Shown: positions 42,172-51,381 of the stretch, piece by piece
Layout of the letters: the number at the start of each line of letters is the position of its first letter
How positions within the stretch are numbered: position 1 is the stretch's first letter
From: Methanosarcina sp. KYL-1
GTDB taxonomy: Archaea; Halobacteriota; Methanosarcinia; Methanosarcinales; Methanosarcinaceae
Assembly (NCBI RefSeq): GCF_024372725.1
Contig: NZ_VOUA01000028.1
Span: 1-53,347, forward strand
Direction: 5' to 3'
Length of the DNA: 53,347 bases
The notes under the pieces: generated by a model
The model's input: the letters and a program-made list of their open reading frames with translations, nothing else
Told to the model about the DNA's origin: nothing
Database searches by the model: none
Program-made: the position numbers and the translations under genes

Positions 42172-44382
42172 ATGGCACTCGATCGAACATCCGGTTTTGA
42201 CCTGCTCGTTCAGGTCTCTGAAAATGAGCTGAATAACCAGCTTGCCACAGCCTTCCTTGCAGGCGATGTTTTACCACCATCCATGAGCGCCCCGGTCGAC
42301 AGAAGCGGCGTCGTCGGAACGTTTGACATGAACTTCAACACTCCCGTCGCCGACCTGGACCGTCCCCGGCCTTCCATGGGCCTGACCGTTCCTTTCGCAA
42401 ATTCGCAATTCCGGGTCACCGCACCGATAACGCTCACTCTAGCGCCACTAGGTGGCACAATTACCATCGTCGACAGAATCGAGATGATCACCCAGGGCTC
42501 GAACCAGATTGCCACGATGGACTTTAATAACGGGGCGCCAACTGTCATGGTGGCTTTTGATACGGCCTCGCAAGCAATACTGACTCCGGTGCTGGATGTC
42601 ACCGGTCTGACGCTTGAGCAGGTGCAGAACATGATGGCAGGCATCATACTTCAGCAACTTCAAACAGGCGTAGGCCGAATAGATTTAACACCGCCGATTC
42701 CGGTTGTGAACGACACCGATCCTACCACGATCTTCGATATCGACGTCACAACTGTCAACGATACCACAGCCACCGACCGTGACTGTATCACCTTCGGCGT
42801 GCGCATGGCTAATGACTCCGGGGGCAACATTAATGGGGTCACGACCAGCTTCATTCCGGCAGGCAGCCAGTCTCTTGTCATGATGAGCAACTTCTGGCTT
42901 TTGGCTCGCGTGATGCGCCCGCGTTTAGCAGCGTCTCTCGGCCGGCCGGTGACTGATTTTGACACTCCACTCCGGCTGAACAGGAGTATTCCTGCACCAG
43001 GTGGTCAGGGAACGCTTACCCAACTGGAGGCGCGCGTAGAAGGGAACCGCATTCGTGTGAACGGTCAGGCCAGGGATTCCGGTACGGGTTGGTCGGCCAT
43101 GTCCAACTTTACTTTCTTTATCGATATCGCACTGGTCGACGGCTCATTAAGCGTTACGGCCACTACGCCCACAGTCGACACCAACGTCGACCTCGAGTGG
43201 TGGGTGTGGCTGCTGACCCTGGGGCTCGGCGCCCTTTTTGGAGGAATCATCGGTACCATCGTGACTGCAATTGTGCTGGCCATCGTAGAGGCGGTGGCCG
43301 AAGGCATCATCGACAACCTGGTTGGCGGTGGTATCGGCGATTCCCTTGGCGGCCTGCCGGCAATTCCTCTCGGTCCTATCGGAGGCGGGTTGACGCTCAG
43401 TACAGTGGTTCTCGATGATATGGAGCTTCGATGCTCGATTACCCGGTCTCTTTCCGTCCCCGTGAAAAACCAGGGGTCACATCTGTCGTCCACCGGTTTC
43501 AATGTCGATCTCGACACCGGCACTATCCGCAGCAGCGTTCTCCCTGAAACCGACCTGGTTTGGAACCCTTCCCGCGGCCTATCCGCAAACGGCCCTACCG
43601 GCTTGAGTGTCATAGGGACTTCTTTCAGTTCACTCACACCGGTGCAGGTCTCGAATCTCCCGCTCCTGAGCCGTGAGATTCCCCTGACGCTCATCCCGTT
43701 CACCTATCCTCCGTCCACTCCATTTGTCGAGCACGATGAGGTTGTATTCGGCGTACGGACTACGGATGGTCGTTACGCAAAAGCACGGGCCTGGAGGTCT
43801 TTAACCGCTGGAGGCGCGTTGCAACTGAGCTGGGTTACCTACGATACACCAGTGCCCAGGCTCGACATCGCAGCCCGCTGGTGGGTGATAGAGCGCGGGG
43901 AAGTGACCGAGTTCATTAGGCCGGACTGCTCGGTCTGCCGCTCTAGTCCGGTTCGATGGTGTGGCATGTTCGAAGCCTGGCCCAGACTGATGGCCTTCCC
44001 GATAGACTACCAGTGGTGCCTCTGCGGCAAGGTGCTGGAAGAAGGTGAGGGCAGTGTTTCCACACCTCACGGGCCGCTCGCCTACAAGTTAACGGGCCGT
44101 TGTCTGTGCATCGAAACGGAGATGGAACAGGACGTTGACTGCGAGCTGTGCGTAAGTGCAATCGACAGCCGCGGACAAGAGCTGTTCACCTGCACCCGGC
44201 TGGTGCAACAAGGTATCGAGACTCGATGCATGAAGTGCGTTCCCAAGGCACCTTATATGAAACTTGAAGTCATTCCAGCCGACCCGGCACTCAACGCATG
44301 GCGCCCTCTCATAGCTGCCAGAACGATGAAGACTCAGGACCAGGACAGGGTTGAGAAGGCTAATACGGTTGCTTTGGCTTAA
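42172..44382 (+). CDS. Large TULIP-like, membrane-associated, Cys-rich protein
   Basis: 736 residues from ATG 42172, with GGAGAAAGGAGTG upstream; the frame is open from 42022 but overlaps the previous gene. Residues 5-180 (DLLVQVSENELNNQLATAFL... FDMNFNTPVADL... LGGTITIVDRIEM) have the long amphipathic strands and ligand-tunnel pattern of TULIP/P47-type lipid-binding domains. Residues 343-395 are a glycine-zipper hydrophobic hairpin (GLGALFGGIIGTIVTAIVL). The C-terminal 150 residues hold at least six CxxC or CxC groups (DCSVC, WCLC, RCLC, CELC, RCMKC), probably zinc or disulfide sites. Arg codons are mostly CGN, unlike the AGR-rich neighbours, which hints at transfer. Function unknown. Confidence 0.72.
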   Translation: MALDRTSGFDLLVQVSENELNNQLATAFLAGDVLPPSMSAPVDRSGVVGTFDMNFNTPVADLDRPRPSMGLTVPFANSQFRVTAPITLTLAPLGGTITIVDRIEMITQGSNQIATMDFNNGAPTVMVAFDTASQAILTPVLDVTGLTLEQVQNMMAGIILQQLQTGVGRIDLTPPIPVVNDTDPTTIFDIDVTTVNDTTATDRDCITFGVRMANDSGGNINGVTTSFIPAGSQSLVMMSNFWLLARVMRPRLAASLGRPVTDFDTPLRLNRSIPAPGGQGTLTQLEARVEGNRIRVNGQARDSGTGWSAMSNFTFFIDIALVDGSLSVTATTPTVDTNVDLEWWVWLLTLGLGALFGGIIGTIVTAIVLAIVEAVAEGIIDNLVGGGIGDSLGGLPAIPLGPIGGGLTLSTVVLDDMELRCSITRSLSVPVKNQGSHLSSTGFNVDLDTGTIRSSVLPETDLVWNPSRGLSANGPTGLSVIGTSFSSLTPVQVSNLPLLSREIPLTLIPFTYPPSTPFVEHDEVVFGVRTTDGRYAKARAWRSLTAGGALQLSWVTYDTPVPRLDIAARWWVIERGEVTEFIRPDCSVCRSSPVRWCGMFEAWPRLMAFPIDYQWCLCGKVLEEGEGSVSTPHGPLAYKLTGRCLCIETEMEQDVDCELCVSAIDSRGQELFTCTRLVQQGIETRCMKCVPKAPYMKLEVIPADPALNAWRPLIAARTMKTQDQDRVEKANTVALA

Positions 44383-44407
44383 GTTCATCCCCTCTAAAAA
44401 CCCGGTT

Positions 44408-45019
44408 TCATCCCCTTCTCCCATGCACGAAAACCGCCCCTAAAACCACTGCAAGCACCCATAAGGGGCCAATGAAAGGAGCGTTTTCCGATTCCGGGGA
44501 TGGAACCTCCTCTCCATCTTTTTCTTCTCCTTCCGATTCGCCTTCAACCCCATCTTCGTCGGCCTCATTTCCTTCCTGCCACTTCCCCTGCACCTTCAGT
44601 TCCTCAATCACGGCATCCCTGTCGGACACCGGGTGCTTTCCGGGGAACTCCACGGACAATTTGAAGAGCCGGTCCTCCAGGTCTATGTCCCTCAGCATGA
44701 GGAGCACTTCTTCATTTTCCTCGAACTCGGCCTGGTCTTCGGTCCAGACGCCTGTGCCGGTTTCGGTTCGGACTTTGATGGTTTCGGTGGGCAGGGGGTT
44801 GTAGAGCCATTCTTCTACTGTGATTGTGAAGATGGTGTAGTCGTAATGCGGTTCGATATCGCTGACCGTTCCGATTGCTATGCGGTCAGAGTTGTTGACC
44901 TGGTAGGGGATTTCAGAGGCTTCCTGGATCAACTCGGCTGCAGCGGGGCTTGCCGACAGGGCCAGCAGGGAAAGCAGGCATAGGGATAATATGCTTAAAA
45001 TGACAGGTGACTGTTTCAT
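44408..45019 (-). CDS. Secreted surface protein with C-terminal anchor helix
   Basis: 203 residues from ATG 45019 with CCAGGAGA upstream. Signal peptide MKQSPVILSILSLCLLSLLA, with cleavage after SPAAA. The mature part has a beta-rich domain (RIAIGTVSDIEPHYDYTIFTITVEEWL), a DLEDRLFKLSVEFPGKHPVSDRDAVIEELK segment, then an acidic low-complexity spacer. The end, ENAPFIGPLWVLAVVLGAVFVHGRRG, is a membrane helix followed by Arg residues, the layout of archaeosortase (PEF/PGF-CTERM-like) anchors. It is convergent with the TULIP-like gene. A truncated copy lies at 41161-41450. Confidence 0.8.
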   Translation of the reverse strand: MKQSPVILSILSLCLLSLLALSASPAAAELIQEASEIPYQVNNSDRIAIGTVSDIEPHYDYTIFTITVEEWLYNPLPTETIKVRTETGTGVWTEDQAEFEENEEVLLMLRDIDLEDRLFKLSVEFPGKHPVSDRDAVIEELKVQGKWQEGNEADEDGVEGESEGEEKDGEEVPSPESENAPFIGPLWVLAVVLGAVFVHGRRG

Positions 45020-45199
45020 AAATATCTCCTGGATAGTTCTCGGGCTAATTTTCCGGGTGGTTCTCTGGAAAATTTTCTAGATCCTGTTATTGGTTCTTTT
45101 ACCGGTTAAGTTAAGTATTCTCTACATCCAACTTATTTATCGTTTTTTTAAGGTACGGTTTAATTCGCAGTTAAGGTTTGCAGTATTCCGGGGAATATG

Positions 45200-45248
45200 G
45201 GAGTAGTAAGGGAGTAATAAGGGAGTAATAAGGGAGTAATAAGGGATC
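45200..45248. repeat. 11-bp tandem repeat (GGAGTAATAAG)
   Basis: Four near-exact copies in the 407-base divergent region upstream of the methyltransferase gene at 45427. A TATA-like AATTAAATATATATTG at 45370-45385 is the likely promoter of that gene. Nothing else is seen in 45020-45426. Confidence 0.85.
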
Positions 45249-45426
45249 TAAAAAAGGGATCGAAAACCGGATAAAATAATGGTCAAAAGAAAGGATGGAA
45301 AGTTAACTGGGTTACGGATTTATGGATTTCCGTGAGTTTTCAGGCTCGCTTTCAACTTTGAAAAAAACGAATTAAATATATATTGCTTGTATAATTGTTG
45401 AATATATTGAAAAGGAGAGTTAAAAC

Positions 45427-46464
45427 GTGTCTGTCGAAATGACATCCAGGGAAAGAGTCCTTGCAATGCTTGAAAGGAAGCCCGTGGACAGGTTTCCCGT
45501 GATTACGGGGTCCTGCATGGTTGCGGAATACATAAATCGAAGCGGGGGGTTCTGGCCCGAATACCACAGCAATGCGGAAATGATGGTCGATGTGGCCGGC
45601 ATGATGCATACGGATGCCGGAATGGATAATATTGTCGTGCCTTTTGGCATGTTTGTGGAGGCTGTTGCCCTCGGGCTTGAGGTCAATATGGGAAGGATCA
45701 CTATCCAGCCCTCGGTCAAAGGTTTTTTCAAAAGGCCTGAGGACGTGAAATGCGAAAGGTTCCTGAATGACCCATACGTCCGGACCACTCTCAAGGCAAC
45801 AAAGCTTGCGAAAGCAAAGTTTCCCGATGTTGCGGTTACACCTTTCCTCGTGGGGCCTGTCACTCTTGCAGGCTACCTTATGGGGGTAGAAAAACTCTCC
45901 GAGATGAGTTACAGGTGCCTGGATGACGAAAAGCTCATGGACGAGATTGTCGAGTGGTTTTCCATAGCGCTTGAGATCAACCGGCTTTATGCCGGGGCCT
46001 GCATCGATTCCGGGGCTGACGCCCTTTATTACTCCGATGCTTCGGCTTCCCCCAACCTGGTCATTCCCGATTTCTACTACCGTGTAGGCGTGCCTGCGGA
46101 AAAGGAACTCGGGGATTTCATTCACTGTCTCGGCTGTCCCTGGGAACTGCACATCTGCGGAAACACCATACCAATTATCGAAGGCATGGCCTCCACCGGG
46201 GCAAACTGCCTGAGCGTTGAACAGGCCGTGGATATGAGGGAAGTTGTCGAGATCGCAGGAGATGTGCCCGTGGCCGGGAACGTAACCCCTCTCATGATGG
46301 TTGAAGGCACGGAAGAACAGATCATTGCAGAAACCCGGAAGGGACTCGATGGGGGAGCAAAAGCAAGTATGTTAGGCTGCGGTACTCCTTCTCTCAGCAC
46401 CCCGGACAGGCTCAAGTTATGGTCCGGAGCCGTTGCGGAATGGTCTAGAGAAAAACTTGGTTGA
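45427..46464 (+). CDS. Methylcobamide:CoM methyltransferase (MtaA/MtbA family)
   Basis: 345 residues from GTG 45427 with a GGAGA site nine bases upstream. The enzyme moves the methyl group from a methylated corrinoid protein to coenzyme M, the last step of methylotrophic CoM methylation in the cytoplasm. The zinc ligands are complete: WELHICGNT (HxC) and SMLGCGT (Cys). The URO-D fold begins MTSRERVLAMLERKPVDRFPV. The N-terminus differs from typical MtbA as I remember it, so whether it serves methanol, methylamines or methylthiols is open. No corrinoid protein is adjacent. A 13-bp tandem repeat follows the stop. Confidence 0.9.
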   Translation: MSVEMTSRERVLAMLERKPVDRFPVITGSCMVAEYINRSGGFWPEYHSNAEMMVDVAGMMHTDAGMDNIVVPFGMFVEAVALGLEVNMGRITIQPSVKGFFKRPEDVKCERFLNDPYVRTTLKATKLAKAKFPDVAVTPFLVGPVTLAGYLMGVEKLSEMSYRCLDDEKLMDEIVEWFSIALEINRLYAGACIDSGADALYYSDASASPNLVIPDFYYRVGVPAEKELGDFIHCLGCPWELHICGNTIPIIEGMASTGANCLSVEQAVDMREVVEIAGDVPVAGNVTPLMMVEGTEEQIIAETRKGLDGGAKASMLGCGTPSLSTPDRLKLWSGAVAEWSREKLG

Positions 46465-46481
46465 AGAACCGGTGAAAAACT

Positions 46482-46562
46482 ATAGTGAAAAACCATAGTG
46501 AAAAACCATAGTAAAAAACCATAGTGAAAAACCATAGTGAAAAACCATAGTGAAAAACTGCA
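46482..46562. repeat. 13-bp tandem repeat (GTGAAAAACCATA)
   Basis: Six copies directly after the methyltransferase gene. The hydrophobic minus-strand frame over it (46122-46535) is produced by the repeat. Confidence 0.88.
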
Positions 46563-48742
46563 GTGAAAAGCTCAAGTTTTTTTAGGCTGTCTGCAGTTTC
46601 TTCTTTTTATATAAACGGTGTGAAGCGAGGTTGGCGGGTAAAGGTGGAAAGGTTCTAAATCACTGAAAAGCAGGATGCAAACCACTTTTCATACCTCTTA
46701 TTCCTTGAGTGCCGGATTCCAGAGGCTGAAAGCGCGTATCCATTAGAGCCGCATAAACATTTGAGGCATTCGCTATACGACACTTGAGGCTTCAGGATAC
46801 AGAATTACTCCAAACTTCCTTCAGTTTACCTTTCCACCGCATCCAATAAGGCCTATGGGGCCTTATCTACCACTTTCTTATACACCAATTGCCCAATTTC
46901 TTTTAATCTTCTTCGCCAATCAAAAGAAACGACCCACTCTTTAAACGCCAGGGTGGAGTGATGATCGTTACGATATGACGAAGAACTTTCCTTTGTATTT
47001 CCGCGCCCGGAAATACAAACAAGATTGGCTTTTATTGTTATAAATATTTTTTCCACATTTGAATTTTTATGAACTCAATTTAGCTTGACTTTACAAAATC
47101 CTTTTTGACAGGATAAAATATTATTGCACACTCTGTAATTTTTAGTATTCCGTTCGATTGATTCCGGCTCATTGCATATAGAATTTTTGAATTTAACTCC
47201 TGAAATAATAAAGGAAACGAGGAGTTGTAAGAGACGAAAAATAGTTACGGGGGTTAAAAGTCACAGGAGATGAGGGCTAAAAGTCGCAGGAGATGAGAAA
47301 AGTTGGGAAAATGGGAATATAGTTATCTAACTGGAACTATGCAAGATATGGAAAAGAAATGGGAAAGGTCTGAAAAATAGTACCGCTGAAAGCAAACTCT
47401 TCTTTTTTGAAAGGCTTGCCAGCTTTGAGGCATCAAAGGTGCTGCACAGCCTATGAGGCATCGTTGAAGAAATGTTTTCGTTTGCTTTCCTTTCTATTTT
47501 TCTTCCCGCAGGCAAGTTCCGGCTTTTGCTTCTCTACCACAAAAAGCATTAAGCTTATGCCTGTTTTTCTTTCCCAGTTCTTTGCCCATAGCCAGAACTG
47601 ACACACTCTCAGTTACGCCAGGGGGTGTGAATATTCAGGATATGAGTGAAAGAACCTTTCGTATTCCTGCACAGCAGAAACACGAAGGCTCATAGATATT
47701 TCAGATATATATAGTTTTTTATAAAAACGACATTTTATAAAGTTACGTGTTACTCGCCCCCTCTCCGGAGAGTCTGTAAAACCGGTCCCTTTTCGGGTTT
47801 TGGAATGAAAAAAAGAATGAAGTGGAAAGGTCGAAAAAGCAAATACAATAAAGGCAAAAGCAGGTCGGTTTTCAACCCGAATGGTTCAGAAAAAATTTAT
47901 GAAGCAGGGCTGAAAGTCCGGGATCTTTGAACTTGCTGTACTGTTGGGAGACATCTTTTGTTGTACCGCATGCTGAGGCATCGTTCAGGAAAAGATTCCG
48001 TTTTGCTTCACGTCCTTTTTGTTTTGCCTTTCCTCCCGGCCCCATCAGGTCTGCAGGATCATGTGAGGCATGTCCACTCTTATGTTCACTCTTCTATCAC
48101 TCAGAGTGCCTGATGGCCGTTTTTTCCTTTCCTGTCCCTCGCCCATTACCGGAAAGACTCCTCCATTAGCCAGGGCGGAGCGATGGTCGGGTGATAAGGC
48201 GAAGAACTCTTCCTGCATTCCTTTATATTCGGAATACAACATCTTATTTCCTATATCTAATATATATAAATTTACAGAATAAAAAAATCCTAACCAATTT
48301 ACCCGGGTCAGCATTAACGCTTGAACGTTTTCTCTGCTGGGTGGCTTTAAAGTTTGGGCTTTAAAGTCTGGGCTTTGAGCTTAAATGCTGAGTTGCAAAA
48401 GAAAGGAATGTTTAAAGGGAAGCTTTAAAGGGAAGCTTTAAAGAGACGTTTTTTGGGTTCTTCGCAGCTTTGTGTTATAAATTTTACCGGTTTGTTTGTT
48501 GTGGAAGGTTTATTGTGGATACACAAGGCGAAGAACCCCGCATCTTCCATTAAATCGAAAGAATACGATAGCTTCTTTCCTACTTATTTATATATATAAA
48601 TTTCGATCTGATTTTTATACCTGAGCCGGAGTCCCCTCTGTCAGGGCATAGCACTGGCCGAAGAAGTAAGGAAAAAGCGCGAAATGAAGTTTCCATCCGA
48701 TCATGGGAACAGACGAAATGCTTATGAACGTTTCTTGCAAAA
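46563..48742. other. 2.2-kb gene-poor stretch with decayed transposon ends
   Basis: No gene I can support. Recurring elements are visible. CCAGGGTGGAGTGATGATCG...GACGAAGAAC (46949-46985) has a homologue at 48166-48198 (CCAGGGCGGAGCGATGGTCG...GGCGAAGAAC). TGAGGCAT occurs at 46764, 47428, 47454, 47971 and 48063. The GTTCTTCGC / GCGAAGAAC ends resemble the ISL3-like ends at 40865. Minus frames 46853-47056 and 48045-48314 share a similar S-x-D-H-x-S-A/T-L-A segment only because they cross the homologous DNA. Confidence 0.5.
48455..48538. mobile_element. 84-bp palindromic transposon remnant
   Basis: GGGTTCTTCGC (48455-48465) and GCGAAGAACCC (48528-48538) are perfect inverted ends. Further matching inside (TTTGTGT / ACACAA) makes the element largely foldable. 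No target duplication remains. The ends are similar to the GGCTCTTCGT ends of the MITE at 40865-40956. Confidence 0.6.
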
Positions 48743-48772
48743 GTGCCTGTACTCACGTCTCACGGGAATAAC

Positions 48773-49327
48773 ATGAATACTGAAAAAGAACGTATTGACA
48801 TCTTCTTTCGGGAAGCAGAAATAGAAGACCACCCTCAAATCCAGGCCTTCATAGAACTCGTGGACCCGGAGTTTTATCCGCCCCTTTCCGAAAGGCCCGG
48901 AGGAATTGACGGAAGGATCGAAAATTCCCTCGCAAAACCCGATGCGAACTTCCTCATAGCGGAAGGCAGCTCAAATTCAGAGCCCGGCCCGGTGTCAGTC
49001 TCCCACCCGGACAGAACCGCAGGACCTGACAGGATCGCAGGCCTCATCAGTTACGAGCGGCAGTGGGAAGGGGAAAATAATGCATACATCTCTTTTGTTG
49101 CAGTGAACCCGGAGTTCCGAAACCTGGGGATAGCCTCAAAACTCATATCCCTGCTGGAAGAACAGATGCAGTCTGCCGGAATGGAACGAATGTACGTCTG
49201 CACCTGGTCAACGAACCATTCTGCTCTGGCACTTTACGAAAAAAAAGGTTTTTCAACGGACAGGGTCATAAAAAATGCCCGGGGGCCTTTTGTTGATACT
49301 CTGTACCTGGTGAAAAGTATAGGTTGA
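48773..49327 (+). CDS. GNAT-family N-acetyltransferase
   Basis: 184 residues from ATG 48773 with a CACGGGA site; the frame is open from 48743. The core runs FFREAEIEDHPQIQAFIELVD, a variable Ser/Pro/Arg-rich insertion (about 65-85), then YISFVAVNPEFRNLGIASKLI (acetyl-CoA loop RNLGIAS) and NHSALALYEKKGFSTDRVI. The fold resembles RimI-type enzymes; the substrate is unknown. The DUF4143 ATPase gene begins 62 bases later on the same strand. Confidence 0.85.
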   Translation: MNTEKERIDIFFREAEIEDHPQIQAFIELVDPEFYPPLSERPGGIDGRIENSLAKPDANFLIAEGSSNSEPGPVSVSHPDRTAGPDRIAGLISYERQWEGENNAYISFVAVNPEFRNLGIASKLISLLEEQMQSAGMERMYVCTWSTNHSALALYEKKGFSTDRVIKNARGPFVDTLYLVKSIG

Positions 49328-49389
49328 AGAACATCGTTTTATAATGTGTGAACATTTTTCCACATAATTCTGAATTCCACGTGGATACA

Positions 49390-50859
49390 ATGCAAAAGCC
49401 CGAACTCCTCCGCATAATCCTCTCCCAGCAGTCCTTCTTTCAAAAGGAACAGGACATTATCCCCCGCGACCTGAAAATAGACTCCCACCTGGAGGGCAAC
49501 GAGACAGTCATGATCTGCGGGATCAGAGGCTGCGGGAAAACTTCTTTTCTTAAGTGGATAGCGGACAGGGTGGATGGGATAAAAGTTTACATTAACTTTG
49601 AAGACATCCGGCAGGAAGATTTAGAACTCCGGAATATTCAGGATATTCGGGATGTTAAGGATATTTGGAATTTTCAGGACATTTTGGATATTGTTTCAGA
49701 GCTTTACGGAAATTTTGGAAAAGAGATTGAAGAGAGTGAAGAGAATGGAGAAAAGCAGGTCTACTATTTTCTGGAAGAAATCCAGCATATCAGGCTCTGG
49801 GAGAGGTGGCTGGACAACCTTTATGAAGACGGCATAAAGGTTTTTGTTACCGGCTCTAACTCAAATTTCCTTAACTCCGAAAACGGAACCTTCCTTCAGG
49901 ACCGGGCCAGGCAGCTCAAGCTTCTTCCCTTCTCCTTTAAAGAATCCCTGCGCCTGAAAGGAATCGAAATACCTTACCTTGACTTCCCTAACTCCCCTAA
50001 CCCCCCTAACCCCCCTAACTCCCCTAACCCCCCGGATTCACCGGGCTCCTCTGACTCCCTGGACCCGTCCGGGGAAGATGGAATCTTCTCCCTGTTCCTC
50101 CGTTATTTCGAAAACGGCGGTTTTCCGGCTGTAATCAAAAATGATGATGCCGGACTTGCAGGGAAATATTTTGAAGAAATTCTTCAAAAAGAGGTCATTG
50201 CCCGGTATGACATTGAGGATCCCGGGGGGTTAAGGGAGCTTGCAGTGTTCCTTATTTCAAACGTGGCTTCGGAGTATTCTTTCGAAACGCTGAAAAGAGT
50301 GAGCGGGATCGGGAGTGAGGGGACTGTCAGGCGCTACCTGGACTATCTGGAGGAGGCTTTTTTGCTGTACCGGGTCCCGATGCTCAACCATTCGCCGGAA
50401 AAAGAGGGATCAGGGATGGCAGTGGGACCAGGGGCGGCAGAAAAGGCGGCTTCCCGCAAGGTCTATGCCGGAGACACGGGTTTCTTTAAAGCAGTGGCTT
50501 CCAATTACCCGGACAGCCTGGGGCTGAGGTTTGAGAACCTGGTGTTTCTGGAACTGCTCAGGCGGAGGAAAGAGGTATCCTATTTCAGGGACCGGAAGGA
50601 ATGCGACTTCGTGGTCAGGGAAGCAGGAGCTGCGAAGATCACAGAGGTGATCCAGGTCTCGACTTATTTCGGGAACCCTGCTGTCAGGGAAAGGGAGCTT
50701 GCAGGGCTTCTGGGGGCGATGAAGGAGTACGGGCTTGGAGAGGGGCTTATCCTGACCCTGGCTGATGAAGAGGTTCTGGAGCTGGAATGTGAGGGTTGGG
50801 GTGGGAAAGAGAATAGGAAAATAGTGGTTAAGCCGGTGTGGAAGTGGATGCTGAATTGA
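49390..50859 (+). CDS. AAA ATPase of the DUF4143 family
   Basis: 489 residues from ATG 49390; the frame is open from GTG 49348 and neither start has a strong site. Walker A is GIRGCGKTS, Walker B YYFLEEIQHI, then VFVTGSNSNFL (sensor). The DUF4143 C-terminal domain follows: VRRYLDYLEEAFLLYRVP, a GLRFENLVFLELLRR helix, and RDRKECDFVVRE, a PD-(D/E)XK-like core. A PNPPNPPNSPNPPDSPG repeat (about 205-225) and an RNIQDIRDVKDIWNFQDI repeat mark slippage inside the gene. The family is common in archaea, possibly linked to toxin or DNA-related roles, without proven function. Confidence 0.9.
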   Translation: MQKPELLRIILSQQSFFQKEQDIIPRDLKIDSHLEGNETVMICGIRGCGKTSFLKWIADRVDGIKVYINFEDIRQEDLELRNIQDIRDVKDIWNFQDILDIVSELYGNFGKEIEESEENGEKQVYYFLEEIQHIRLWERWLDNLYEDGIKVFVTGSNSNFLNSENGTFLQDRARQLKLLPFSFKESLRLKGIEIPYLDFPNSPNPPNPPNSPNPPDSPGSSDSLDPSGEDGIFSLFLRYFENGGFPAVIKNDDAGLAGKYFEEILQKEVIARYDIEDPGGLRELAVFLISNVASEYSFETLKRVSGIGSEGTVRRYLDYLEEAFLLYRVPMLNHSPEKEGSGMAVGPGAAEKAASRKVYAGDTGFFKAVASNYPDSLGLRFENLVFLELLRRRKEVSYFRDRKECDFVVREAGAAKITEVIQVSTYFGNPAVRERELAGLLGAMKEYGLGEGLILTLADEEVLELECEGWGGKENRKIVVKPVWKWMLN

Positions 50860-50939
50860 AATAGGATATGGGCTGGAATAATAAACTCATCATCCCATGT
50901 CTTTTCGAAAAATATTCGCTTTTAAGTATCTTTTTCATT

Positions 50940-51060
50940 TCTTTTGGGGAGGCGCCGCCAGGCAAGCTGGCGGGGGTATCCCATAAAGCCAGGATTAAAA
51001 CCGGTTTTCGGGGTCAATGGAAGTACTTTCCAAGCTTTCAGGCTCTCAGGCCAGGCGGAG
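50940..51060. repeat. Second copy of the CCGCCAG/CTGGCGG repeat (see 32695-32990)
   Basis: TTCATTTCTTTTGGGGAGGC, then the hairpin CCGCCAG-GCAAG-CTGGCGG (50955-50973) and one unit ending GGTTTTCGGGGTCAATGGAA. This follows 32690-32790 and 32837-32860 closely. The rest of 50860-51381 shows no gene; short repeats of CCTTGTAGAAA and GCGCAGAAACCC occur at 51330-51380. Confidence 0.8.
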
Positions 51061-51381
51061 TATTTCTCTGTAATATTCAGGTTTTCTCCACTTAAAGAAT
51101 AAGAGATGCCATCTAAGGATACTTCGAAAATATCAACAGTTTAATGGAGGACACATGGAGGAAACCGGAATTTTCCAGGGCACAAAAAATAAAAGCAAAG
51201 ATGTAGAACAGAAAGAAGCCCGGAGCACTTTGTGATCCGGGACACAAATTCGGGGTCCGGACCTGTCCCTCTGGACTGGTGGAACTTTCCGGGGACATTT
51301 TCGGACCTCTTCGGCTGAAATTCTTCGCGCAGAAACCCTCCGCGCCAGAGCTCTCCTTGTAGAAACTTTCCTTGTAGAAAA

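Noticed and set aside
46853-48314. Small minus-strand ORFs at 46853-47056 and 48045-48314
   Set aside because: Their similarity to each other reflects duplicated transposon-end DNA; no start signals and no domain.
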